A stretch of 22,021 nucleotides of DNA from a virus, in the IMG/VR virus record IMGVR_UViG_3300030451_004628, positions 1 to 22,021 of that record. One strand, 5' to 3'. This document shows positions 14,399 through 19,939 of this stretch, piece by piece (position 1 is the stretch's first letter; every line of letters begins with the position of its first letter). Under the pieces are notes generated by a model that worked only from the letters and a program-made list of their open reading frames with translations, had not been told where the DNA came from and made no database searches. The position numbers and the translations under genes were made by a program.

Positions 14399-14585
14399 TT
14401 TTCGTTCTCTCCCAGAGTTTCTTACCACTTTCTCTCTTAGCACAACTCTCACAAATTATTTGTTCTTCCCATTCTACCTCTTTAAACATGGCTTTCATTA
14501 AACTTTTATCATCTTTATACATATGTGTTCCATATTTACTACACATATCGCATTTACTATCAAGTTTGCCTAAATAATAGATCAT
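14391..14585 (-). CDS. Small zinc-ribbon protein
   Basis: The start is placed at the ATG at 14585 because GGAG lies 8 nt upstream; a longer frame from 14624 has no ribosome site. The 64-residue product contains CDMC and, about 28 residues later, CESC, a four-cysteine zinc ribbon, and a basic tail (KKLWERTKRK). It overlaps the end of the nuclease-like gene by 26 nt. Zinc-ribbon miniproteins in phages often bind nucleic acid or host proteins; no function can be assigned. Confidence 0.65.
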   Translation of the reverse strand: MIYYLGKLDSKCDMCSKYGTHMYKDDKSLMKAMFKEVEWEEQIICESCAKRESGKKLWERTKRK

Positions 14586-15021
14586 CTTTTTTACTCCATT
14601 TAACTGCAATATTATCTGCAACATTAATAGGCAAAAGATAACCTTTACTTGTTTTTGTTTCTGTATTTTTATATTTATTTTTTTTATGTAGAGTTTTTAA
14701 AGTACGGATTGGAAATTTCCAATAATTATCATAATCTCCAATTAAATATTCTTCAGATTTATCTTTTCTATATATGCCACTTTTAGTCCAATTTTTAATA
14801 TTTTCATTTGTTTTTTCATGAGTTTCAATATATAAATTTCCTGTTTTTTTATAATTACAATCTAATTTAATTTCAATGTTTAAATTATTTTCTCCAACTT
14901 CAAATTGAAATGTTTTAGTTTGGTAAAAAAACATATTTATACCTTTAGATTGATATAATTCTTGGATAAATGTAGCATATTTATCTCCTTTTTCCATCAT
15001 TTTTTCATAATATAATGTCAT
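14560..15021 (-). CDS. PD-(D/E)XK-like nuclease candidate
   Basis: This 153-residue protein contains a beta-hairpin core with acidic and lysine residues: IEIKLD (E50, K52, D54), GNLYIETHEK (E66, E69, K70), then SGIY (81-84) and IGDYDNYWKF. A late ETKTSKGYLLPI segment follows. I recall this arrangement ('G-N-x-Y-I-E...E-K...S-G-I-Y...T-x-T-S-K-G-x-L-L-P') from phage hypothetical proteins with a PD-(D/E)XK-type fold. It is joined to the MT-A70 methyltransferase by an ATGA overlap, so a linked cutting or repair role is plausible, but catalysis is unproven. Confidence 0.55.
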   Translation of the reverse strand: MTLYYEKMMEKGDKYATFIQELYQSKGINMFFYQTKTFQFEVGENNLNIEIKLDCNYKKTGNLYIETHEKTNENIKNWTKSGIYRKDKSEEYLIGDYDNYWKFPIRTLKTLHKKNKYKNTETKTSKGYLLPINVADNIAVKWSKKDDLLFRQT

Positions 15022-15977
15022 ACTTGATTACCCCAAACATCCCAATCGTCTACTTTTTTTCTTCCAAAAAGTTCAATTTTATTACTATAAGGATATAAGG
15101 TATTTATTATTTCTCTAAATTCTTCAGGTTTTTCACTATGTTTATTTGTTTTTTCAATACTTTGTACACTATCAAAAAGTTTAATATTTTGAGGCGTATA
15201 GCTACCTCTAGTACAAATTAATAAAAATTCATGTCTTACTGAGTTGTAATGCCCCATATTATGTTTTACTTTATCCCATACAAATGAAGATTTGTAATTA
15301 AATCCCCAAGCATTAATGACTAAAAAGGTATCTTCAAGAAGTGGTGATGTAGTCCATAAAAATAAAATAGAATTTTTATCTGCTATTTCACCTATATCTA
15401 ATTCACAAAGTTCATCTATTGACATCGTAGGATAATGTTTTTCTGCACCACCTAATTTTTCTGTATTTTGTTGATCATTATATTTCCATGGTGGATCAGC
15501 ATATATAACTTGATAAATACCTTCAACCTTTTGAGGATTAGATTTTTTAATTTCTTCTATTTTTTCTTGCCTTTCTATCTGCCTTGCTACTCTTATTGCT
15601 CCACTAGTAGATAGCTCTTTTTCAACCTCTAAATAATTTTCAAACTTTTCTTCAGGTATGTTTGCTATTTTTTGCCACTTTGACGATTGATTATAAGTAA
15701 TACCCATATCACTAAGTGTTTCACAACCCCTAACAGGCTGTGAGGGGTTAGGATTCCCACCTTTTGCTTTAGGCGTTTCTTTTAACAGTTCTCCTGCTCT
15801 TCTTTCGGCACGAAGTTTAATTTCTTCTGCCTTTCTTATAACTTCTGGCGACTCTTTAGCTTGTTTTAAGGCATACCTATAAGCCTCAGCTTTATCTCGC
15901 AGTTGTTTTATCTCATCTACAGAATGACACTCTATTACTGCGTTTTTCATTTTATTCCATAATATTAATTCACTCAT
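15018..15977 (-). CDS. MT-A70 family DNA adenine-N6 methyltransferase
   Basis: This 319-residue protein has the catalytic DPPW motif at 161-164 (in QVIYADPPWKYND) and the family segments EKHYPTMSIDELCEL, ILFLWTTSPLL and GHYNSVRHEFLLICTRG. It ends with a KPEEFREII...KIELFGRKK module, typical of phage and plasmid MT-A70 enzymes. Residues 1-150 form a charged helical N-terminal domain (KAEEIKLRAERRAGELLKE) with a helix-turn-helix-like part (LSDMGITYNQSSKWQKIANI), as in many phage members. It probably adds N6-methyladenine to phage DNA for protection. Ribosome site AAGGAAAACA fixes the start at 15977. Confidence 0.92.
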   Translation of the reverse strand: MSELILWNKMKNAVIECHSVDEIKQLRDKAEAYRYALKQAKESPEVIRKAEEIKLRAERRAGELLKETPKAKGGNPNPSQPVRGCETLSDMGITYNQSSKWQKIANIPEEKFENYLEVEKELSTSGAIRVARQIERQEKIEEIKKSNPQKVEGIYQVIYADPPWKYNDQQNTEKLGGAEKHYPTMSIDELCELDIGEIADKNSILFLWTTSPLLEDTFLVINAWGFNYKSSFVWDKVKHNMGHYNSVRHEFLLICTRGSYTPQNIKLFDSVQSIEKTNKHSEKPEEFREIINTLYPYSNKIELFGRKKVDDWDVWGNQV

Positions 15978-16326
15978 TGTTTTCCTTGCATTTTTTACAT
16001 ATTTTTTTTGTTTTTCCTAATGATGTAATATCGTAATACATCAATTCCTTGTTTAAATTCATGAACATAGGTGGTATTTCCCATACTTTTTTACATTTTG
16101 TACAGTATCTAAGCTTTTTATCGACTGAAGGCTCTTGTTGGCGTTCATGCTTTCGATGAGTTTCATGCCTAGATGGATACAAGTCTTGAAAGTAATCATT
16201 TACCCACCATCCGTTTGGAAACTTTGGACATAATTTCTCTAATTTCTTCTGGAGATGCAGATCGTTCTTCATATTTTTGTTGTTGTTTACGAAATTGTCG
16301 TCTTTCTTTCTGCATTTTCTCATCAC
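15970..16326 (-). CDS. Zinc-ribbon protein, start uncertain
   Basis: The C-terminal half is convincing: YCTKCKKVWEI and, about 30 residues later, KICKKCKENNE form a four-cysteine zinc ribbon. It overlaps the methyltransferase start by 8 nt. The start is unclear: the frame is open to a GTG at 16326 and has an ATG at 16272, neither with a clear ribosome site. The part beyond 16196 overlaps the replication gene in another frame, up to 131 nt. A shorter protein beginning near the GWWVNDYFQDLYPSRHE segment is possible only with a non-ATG start. Function unknown. Confidence 0.55.
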   Translation of the reverse strand: MMRKCRKKDDNFVNNNKNMKNDLHLQKKLEKLCPKFPNGWWVNDYFQDLYPSRHETHRKHERQQEPSVDKKLRYCTKCKKVWEIPPMFMNLNKELMYYDITSLGKTKKICKKCKENNE

Positions 16327-16945
16327 TCAAATCTACAATATTATTTTTATTATTTTCCATATTATTTTTATTCCAGTTTCCTGCCGCCATATGCCAATTC
16401 CTCATCTTATTCTTACCTACCATCCAACCTTTAGACTCGTAAAAGTAATAAAACTTTTCTGCTTGGTTCTTAAAGTCAGGATATTTCATTTTTTTAAAGT
16501 AATTTATAATTTCATCTAAGCTTGGACTTTTAAACCTAACATCCTTTTTAACTTTAACTTTATCCTTATCTTTATCTTTAACTCCTAATGAAGAGTTGTT
16601 TAAGTGTTGATTAAGTGTTGAATTTATAATATTATGTTTAGTTAAAATACCTATAACAGACTTATGTGCATTAACATTAGGATTTAAAGTTCCATATTGA
16701 AATTCACAAAAATCACTTAACCAATATTTTTTATCACTTATTTTTATAATTTGCTTTTCAAAGCTTTTTGGTAGTTTTGTAACCTGGAAGCCAACCATAA
16801 ACGAGGTCAGCTTCCAATTTACTTCCCAAACACCTGCATGATCGCAAGAATCGGTCATATATATCCACAAAAGCTTATCTTTAGGCTCTAAGTCCATAAA
16901 CCAAGACTTGTTCCATTTTTGAGTATCTGTGAATCGTTTAGCCAT
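16196..16945 (-). CDS. Phage replication initiator / helicase-loader-like protein
   Basis: This 249-residue protein has an N-terminal winged-helix type domain beginning MAKRFTDTQKWNKSWFMDL and DKLLWIYMTDSCDHAGVWEV, an opening I recognise from many phage replication proteins. A low-complexity linker follows (about 103-138, including VKDKDKDKVKVKKD). The C-terminal helical domain carries FYYFYESKGWMVGKNKMRNW and AAGNW (about 165-191), like DnaD/loader-type domains. It probably binds the origin and recruits a helicase. Three 11-bp repeats lie inside the linker-coding DNA. The start forms a TAATG overlap with the upstream small gene. Confidence 0.75.
   Translation of the reverse strand: MAKRFTDTQKWNKSWFMDLEPKDKLLWIYMTDSCDHAGVWEVNWKLTSFMVGFQVTKLPKSFEKQIIKISDKKYWLSDFCEFQYGTLNPNVNAHKSVIGILTKHNIINSTLNQHLNNSSLGVKDKDKDKVKVKKDVRFKSPSLDEIINYFKKMKYPDFKNQAEKFYYFYESKGWMVGKNKMRNWHMAAGNWNKNNMENNKNNIVDLSDEKMQKERRQFRKQQQKYEERSASPEEIREIMSKVSKRMVGK
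16545..16621 (+). repeat. Iteron-like repeats inside the replication gene
   Basis: TTAAGTGTTGA occurs twice in perfect tandem (16600-16610 and 16611-16621), preceded by a degenerate third copy TGAAGAGTTGT (16589-16599, 8 of 11 matching). Beside them (about 16545-16582) is a run of hexamer-like CTTTAA/CTTTAT units coding the KDKDKDKVKVKK linker. Eleven-bp spacing puts each copy on one face of the helix. The arrangement recalls lambda O, where origin iterons lie in the initiator gene, but simple coding repetition is an alternative. Confidence 0.5.
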
Positions 16946-17175
16946 TAGAATGGCATTCCATCATCTTCAGACTTTAAATTATCAGCTAAATTTATACTGA
17001 GTGATAAGAAAGCTTTACCACTATTTGTAGCAACTTTTTTCCAAGCTGCGATTCGAAACTCTGCTCCATCTACATTTAGCTTACCTGTCATATCAGGTTT
17101 TTTATCGTCTGGATTATTTGTATCTTTACCATCATTTACAAATAAAACACCTTTGTTTGTATTATCATACTCCAT
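16945..17175 (-). CDS. DUF736-like small protein with SSB-like acidic tail
   Basis: This 76-residue protein starts MEYDNTNKGVLFVND and continues through MTGKLNVDGAEFRIAAWKK to AFLSLSINL, a pattern shared with DUF736-like small phage proteins ('N-K-G-V-L-F...G-x-I-N-V-D-G-x-E-F...A-W'). The C-terminus is SEDDGMPF, close to the acidic D-D-x-I-P-F tip of bacterial single-strand binding proteins that recruits repair partners. It sits between the ERF annealer and the replication protein, so an ssDNA-associated role is inferred. AAGGAG precedes the start. Confidence 0.65.
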   Translation of the reverse strand: MEYDNTNKGVLFVNDGKDTNNPDDKKPDMTGKLNVDGAEFRIAAWKKVATNSGKAFLSLSINLADNLKSEDDGMPF

Positions 17176-17190
17176 AATTACTCCTTTAAT

Positions 17191-17667
17191 TTATAATTCG
17201 TTTATATCGAATTGTATTTTCTTTTTACTATAACTCTTACCTGATTTATTCAAAGGTAAATCATCTTTTGGTATAGACATTTCATTACCATCATCATCTT
17301 TTTGTCCAAGTCCAAGCATCGCAGTTAGTAAATATCTTCTACCATATGTCATAGCTTGTCCAACTGTATGAGGTGTTACGTTACCTTTCCTATCTTTGAC
17401 AGGCATCATTATTTCTGATGATAACATTTGACCTGATGTGTGCATTAATTTACAAGTAACCAGGAAGACACCATCTCGCCATTCTGATCCTTGTGTAACT
17501 GATAAGCCATATTTAGGCAGTATTTCAAGACTTGTTTCTAAAACTGCTTTCAAGTCTGCATAGTCTGAACCAAAATGTGGATTCTTTGAATTTTTTACAA
17601 CTCCATTTACTAACTCTTTTTGAGCCTCCATTAATGCAGTTGCTATTTCGTTTAAGTAATTTGTCAT
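17191..17667 (-). CDS. erf: ERF-family single-strand annealing recombinase
   Basis: This 158-residue protein has the ERF family order: an N-terminal helix (LNEIATALMEAQKEL), the segment NPHFGSDYADLKAVLET ('N-x-x-F-x-x-x-Y-A-x-L'), PKYGLSVTQ, VTCKLMHTSGQ, and GQAMTYGRRYLLTAMLGL with the conserved T-Y-x-R-R-Y-x-L. The end is DDDGNE plus a basic tail. ERF proteins bind ssDNA and anneal complementary strands in phage recombination and genome circularisation. The ATG at 17667 follows GAAAGGAAATAA. It begins the replication/recombination operon behind a terminator and an inverted-repeat leader. Confidence 0.92.
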   Translation of the reverse strand: MTNYLNEIATALMEAQKELVNGVVKNSKNPHFGSDYADLKAVLETSLEILPKYGLSVTQGSEWRDGVFLVTCKLMHTSGQMLSSEIMMPVKDRKGNVTPHTVGQAMTYGRRYLLTAMLGLGQKDDDGNEMSIPKDDLPLNKSGKSYSKKKIQFDINEL

Positions 17668-17679
17668 TTATTTCCTTTC

Positions 17680-17715
17680 ATTTGTAAGTTACCTACAAAT
17701 ACATCTATATTTGTA
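17680..17715 (-). promoter_or_regulatory. Triple inverted-repeat leader upstream of ERF gene
   Basis: Three related arms occur: ATTTGTA (17680-17686), TACAAATA (17694-17701) and TATTTGTA (17708-17715). The middle arm can pair with either outer one (8-bp stem, 6-nt loop; or 7-bp stem, 7-nt loop), so the hairpins exclude each other. The left stem abuts the GAAAGGA ribosome site of the ERF gene. It may be a translational switch or, at the DNA level, repeated operator half-sites. A 12-codon ORF (17705-17743, product MKGINIKTTIQI) ends inside the first hairpin. Confidence 0.45.
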
Positions 17716-17758
17716 TGGTAGTTTTAATGTTAATTCCTTTCATTGTTTATCGAAGAAC

Positions 17759-17788
17759 AAGAGCCTTTCATTAGGCTCTTTTTCTTTT
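17759..17788 (+). terminator. Rho-independent terminator, probably bidirectional
   Basis: AAGAGCCT (17759-17766), a six-base loop and AGGCTCTT (17773-17780) form a perfect 8-bp stem. On the plus strand it is followed by TTTCTTTT, a strong terminator tail. On the minus strand the stem is followed by GTTCTTCG, moderately U-rich, so it may also slow leftward transcription between the accessory genes and the ERF operon. It is the clearest terminator in the window. Confidence 0.75.
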
Positions 17789-17813
17789 CAAAATAATATC
17801 CTTATTTATAATT

Positions 17814-17939
17814 CTAACTTGCATAGTTTTTTATCAAATCTATCAATTTTTGTTTGATAGTAATATTATCTTTTGCAGTTTTAACTTTTAGTTTAGTCCA
17901 TAAATCAGAATCAACTTGCAGTAAATATTTTTTATCCAT
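17814..17939 (-). CDS. Ribbon-helix-helix (Arc/CopG-like) regulator, 41 residues
   Basis: The ATG at 17939 follows GAAAGGAATAAA and the frame ends in TAG at 17814-17816. The product begins MDKKYLLQVDSDLWTKLKVK and ends KQKLIDLIKNYAS. The pattern of a short beta strand (YLLQVDSD), a first helix (LWTKLKVKTAKDN) and a second helix (TIKQKLIDLIKNY) is that of minimal RHH DNA-binding dimers. Neighbouring inverted repeats (17680-17715) could be its operator, an inference. Size is at the lower limit of the family but complete. Confidence 0.7.
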   Translation of the reverse strand: MDKKYLLQVDSDLWTKLKVKTAKDNITIKQKLIDLIKNYAS

Positions 17940-17950
17940 TTTATTCCTTT

Positions 17951-18205
17951 CTATATTATGTCTGTTAATATCCAAGATGCTTGTCTTTGGCGAGGCAACC
18001 TTGCAGCTTCTTTAACTTTAATTATACTATCTTGTCGCATACTACGAAACTCACGTTCATAGCTACTACTACTACCTAGTCTTTTTCCAAACCTCTGTAA
18101 ACCTTCAAAGCTTAAGTCTTGTATATCAGACGTTCTAAAGGTCTTTTCTCCAATACTTTCTTTAACCTGGTAAAGGTAATTCAATATATGTTTTCTGATT
18201 GTCAT
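17951..18205 (-). CDS. Probable winged-helix DNA-binding protein
   Basis: This 84-residue basic protein opens with MTIRKHILNYLYQVKESIG. It continues with RTSDIQDLSFEGLQRFGKRLGSSS, then SYEREFRSMRQDSIIKVKEA, and closes with ASWILTDII. A helix-turn-helix followed by an 'R-x-x-R-x-x-x-x-D-x-I-I-x-V...W-x-L-T' wing is the usual order for small winged-helix proteins that describe ordered variable-tail and recognition helices. The ribosome site is AAAGGATAAACA. Just upstream of the RHH gene, it may be a second regulator. Alternatively it is a phage accessory protein of unknown role. Confidence 0.6.
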   Translation of the reverse strand: MTIRKHILNYLYQVKESIGEKTFRTSDIQDLSFEGLQRFGKRLGSSSSYEREFRSMRQDSIIKVKEAARLPRQRQASWILTDII

Positions 18206-18208
18206 TGT

Positions 18209-18229
18209 TTATCCTTTCTTATTTTATAG
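18209..18229 (-). repeat. Recurring leader module, diverged copy
   Basis: CTATAAAATAAGAAAGGATAA on the minus strand, in front of the 84-residue winged-helix-like gene. The stop of the 45-residue membrane gene (18219-18221) falls inside it. It matches the other copies with two insertions. Confidence 0.5.
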
Positions 18230-18356
18230 TTCTAAATATGAAATATATCTTGTCCATTATATCGTAAATCAATACTAACATACTTAAATTAGTTATTAAA
18301 ATTATAATAATAATTATAAGTATAAAAGTAAAATATTTATCAATTTTATAATTCAT
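18219..18356 (-). CDS. 45-residue membrane miniprotein
   Basis: The ATG at 18356 lies inside the last codons of the upstream gene (11-nt overlap) and the frame ends with TAA at 18219-18221. The product starts MNYKIDKYFT, then a transmembrane stretch with an isoleucine run (FILIIIIIIL), continues hydrophobic to MLVLIY and ends IYFIFRTIK. No ribosome site is evident, so coupling to the upstream gene is assumed. AT-rich DNA favours Ile/Phe-rich chance ORFs, which lowers confidence. The clean fit between neighbours supports it. Confidence 0.45.
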   Translation of the reverse strand: MNYKIDKYFTFILIIIIIILITNLSMLVLIYDIMDKIYFIFRTIK

Positions 18357-18531
18357 CAATATACCATTTTTCTTTAAATTGATCTATCTGTGATTTGATA
18401 TATGATGGATTAGAATTATGATCTATATCTAAACATATTTTTAGTAATTCGTAAAATTTAGTTTGATATTCACATAATATTAAGTCCATATCAGTCATCT
18501 CATCTGATTTAGTACCAAAAGTCATTTTCAT
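18346..18531 (-). CDS. Small acidic protein, about 61 residues
   Basis: The start is set at the ATG at 18531, six nt after AAGGAG. An ATG at 18534 or 18525 is possible, and an upstream one at 18546 has no ribosome site. The product runs MKMTFGTKSDEMTDMDLILC and then a helical region (EYQTKFYELLKICLDIDHN) and ends KEKWYIDEL. It overlaps the zinc miniprotein gene upstream by about 23 nt. No family recognised. Confidence 0.55.
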   Translation of the reverse strand: MKMTFGTKSDEMTDMDLILCEYQTKFYELLKICLDIDHNSNPSYIKSQIDQFKEKWYIDEL

Positions 18532-18646
18532 CATAATCTCCTTCATCTTTTAGTTTTTTAACATAGCAAGTTGAACAAAACAACTCTGTTCCTTCCGATA
18601 TACTTGCTTTTGATTCGTAACAAGTGTCGCACAATGCTTCTTTCAT
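18509..18646 (-). CDS. 45-residue zinc-binding miniprotein
   Basis: A strong GAGGAGG site precedes the ATG at 18646 and the frame ends at TAA 18509-18511. The product has CDTC (residues 6-9) and CSTC (24-27), spaced as a zinc ribbon, and an acidic, aromatic tail (DEGDYDENDFWY). It is coupled to the upstream gene by an ATGA overlap. Such tiny zinc proteins in phages may bind host polymerase or nucleic acid; nothing more can be said. Confidence 0.65.
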   Translation of the reverse strand: MKEALCDTCYESKASISEGTELFCSTCYVKKLKDEGDYDENDFWY

Positions 18647-18789
18647 TTTTCCTCCTCAAATACATTTTCTAATATGTCGAATATTGCCACGTCATTTAAC
18701 AACATTGCTCCGTCATTCCAAACCCTGGAATCGGTTAGTGCCGCCTCAAATTCTTTTTTAAGTTTTTTATATGTATTTTGTTTATTCAT
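18643..18789 (-). CDS. 48-residue acidic helical protein
   Basis: The ATG at 18789 follows AGAAAGGATAAACA, the recurring leader of this region, and the frame ends in a TGA that overlaps the next ATG (ATGA). The product opens MNKQNTYKKLKKEFEAALTD and ends LENVFEEEK, mainly helical. Its composition is more balanced than a random AT-rich frame (Trp, Ala, Asp). Function unknown. Confidence 0.6.
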   Translation of the reverse strand: MNKQNTYKKLKKEFEAALTDSRVWNDGAMLLNDVAIFDILENVFEEEK

Positions 18790-18821
18790 TGTTTATCCTT
18801 TCTAAAAATTATTAAGTGTTT

Positions 18822-19028
18822 TTATAATTCATCTAATTGTTTAAGTGTACCTTTAAAAATGGGTATTTCTTTATACTGATTTGCAACGACATCTATAGTT
18901 TTTATACTATACTCTATACCTTCAACAATACCTTCGTTTATGTGTTGTTCTTTAAGGTTAATAGGTTTATCATCGTTTTTAACCTCATCAAGGTAGTCGT
19001 TTAATAGTCTTTTAATTTCATCTAACAT
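18822..19028 (-). CDS. 68-residue helical protein
   Basis: The ATG at 19028 follows TTTATAAATAGAAAGGAAAAAA. The product begins MLDEIKRLLNDYLDEVKNDD and ends IFKGTLKQLDEL. It is highly charged, with an N-terminal amphipathic helix and a second short helix. It fills the space between two other small genes with no gap beyond the leader module. No family recognised; may be a host-interaction protein. Confidence 0.55.
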   Translation of the reverse strand: MLDEIKRLLNDYLDEVKNDDKPINLKEQHINEGIVEGIEYSIKTIDVVANQYKEIPIFKGTLKQLDEL

Positions 19029-19030
19029 TT

Positions 19031-19049
19031 TTTTCCTTTCTATTTATAA
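19031..19049 (-). repeat. Recurring leader module, copy 1
   Basis: On the minus strand TTATAAATAGAAAGGAAAA, matching the module in front of other small genes. The stop TAA of the upstream gene (19044-19046) lies within it and the GAAAGGA ribosome site serves the 68-residue gene. Confidence 0.6.
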
Positions 19050-19397
19050 AGAAGTTTCTTTTGTTGGTGCTTTATATTTAAAGTTTGATTTTATAACACT
19101 CCAAATGATCCAAATATCTTCAGATTCAAATATATATTCATATATATTATTTTCATCATCATTATAAGACAATACACTTGAATTAAACTCTTCATTATCT
19201 ATGTTGTCATTTTCACTATTAGCTAAAAATAATTGAATGTGTTTATCATCATCTATTTCTAAAGTAAAACTTGGACAAGTATCATTTTTATATGATGAGT
19301 CATAAAGTCCTAACAATTCAAGTTCTTTGCATACTTGATCATTATTGTACAATTTTGAATGCTTGAAACATTCTTTTGTAAATTCTGTATAATTCAT
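19044..19397 (-). CDS. 117-residue acidic protein of unknown function
   Basis: The ATG at 19397 follows TTATAAATAGAAAGGATAATTAAAA. The product starts MNYTEFTKECFKHSKLYNND and is strongly acidic in the middle (EIDDDKHIQLF, SENDNIDNEEF, SYNDDENNIYEY). It ends with an IWIIWSVIKSNF segment and a short basic tail. Acidic, small and early-located, it could mimic DNA or bind a host protein as many anti-host phage proteins do, but that is only a guess. Confidence 0.6.
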   Translation of the reverse strand: MNYTEFTKECFKHSKLYNNDQVCKELELLGLYDSSYKNDTCPSFTLEIDDDKHIQLFLANSENDNIDNEEFNSSVLSYNDDENNIYEYIFESEDIWIIWSVIKSNFKYKAPTKETSL

Positions 19398-19403
19398 TTT
19401 TAA

Positions 19404-19422
19404 TTATCCTTTCTATTTATAA
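19404..19422 (-). repeat. Recurring leader module, best copy
   Basis: TTATAAATAGAAAGGATAA on the minus strand, the clearest form of a module repeated before at least six small genes. It combines an AT box (TATAAATA) and a GAAAGGA ribosome site followed by an A-rich gap to the ATG at 19397. Confidence 0.65.
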
Positions 19423-19435
19423 TTGTTAAAATATG

Positions 19436-19912
19436 TTATCTAACTAATTTTATGCCTAAAACATTAGCAACTTTATTTAATAATATATTTGTATAATATC
19501 TTTTATCTGTTGTCATTTCATCAACAAAACCTTGCTCAAATAGGTATTCAATAGCATCTATACATTGTTTGTCATTAACATCATTTAATTGTGAATATTT
19601 AATTCTATTTAGTTCATGAAATGTTTTGTTTAATGTTTTAGATAGTTTTTTATTTTGTTCAATAAAAAAATCATAGCCTTTTTTATAAGGTGTTTCAATG
19701 TTTTTAAAACCTCTTTTGGTTATGTAATATTTTTTATTATTATCTTGTTTTATAATTCCTAATCGTTTCATTTCAGTTATATTTGTGCAATAATAACCTC
19801 TTGGTGCTTTGCCTTTATTGTTATTAATTTGCCAAATAATATTTTGAAATTCTGAATATCTGAATTTATTTTTGCCTATTTTTTTAAGTGCTTTTGTCAT
19901 TATGTTTTTCAT
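19436..19912 (-). CDS. 158-residue protein with winged-helix-like N-terminus
   Basis: The ATG at 19912 follows the leader module (AAAAAGGATAATTTTTAAA). Residues about 15-70 (FRYSEFQNIIWQINNNKG, GYYCTNITEMKRLGIIKQ, KKYYITKRGF) have the helix-turn-helix and beta-wing order of small winged-helix proteins ('...M-K-R-L-G-I-I-K-Q...Y-x-I-T-x-x-G'). The C-terminal half is helical with a second similar element (AIEYLFEQGFVDEMTTDKRYY). It may be a regulator of the accessory block. No named family. Confidence 0.6.
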   Translation of the reverse strand: MKNIMTKALKKIGKNKFRYSEFQNIIWQINNNKGKAPRGYYCTNITEMKRLGIIKQDNNKKYYITKRGFKNIETPYKKGYDFFIEQNKKLSKTLNKTFHELNRIKYSQLNDVNDKQCIDAIEYLFEQGFVDEMTTDKRYYTNILLNKVANVLGIKLVR

Positions 19913-19920
19913 TTTAAAAA

Positions 19921-19939
19921 TTATCCTTTTTATTTATAA
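19921..19939 (-). repeat. Recurring leader module, copy 3
   Basis: TTATAAATAAAAAGGATAA on the minus strand, differing at one base from the best copy at 19404-19422. It lies directly after the stop of the 67-residue zinc-site gene and supplies the ribosome site of the 158-residue gene. Confidence 0.6.

Noticed and set aside
14586-14624. Longer start for the zinc-ribbon gene at 14624
   Set aside because: The extra 13 residues overlap the nuclease-like gene and lack a ribosome site, whereas the ATG at 14585 has GGAG at proper spacing.
15725-15749. GC-rich hairpin AACCCCT/AGGGGTT
   Set aside because: It falls inside the adenine methyltransferase coding sequence with no U-tract; probably a coding coincidence in the PNPSQPVRG segment.
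16173-16519. Plus-strand frames opposite the replication gene
   Set aside because: Phe/Leu-rich antisense translations of Lys/Glu-rich coding DNA; no ribosome sites.
19404-19422. T4-type late promoter (TATAAATA) in the leader modules
   Set aside because: The box lies so close to the ribosome site that RNA starting from it would lose the site. No T4-like late sigma or clamp gene is seen in the window, so it is not called a promoter.
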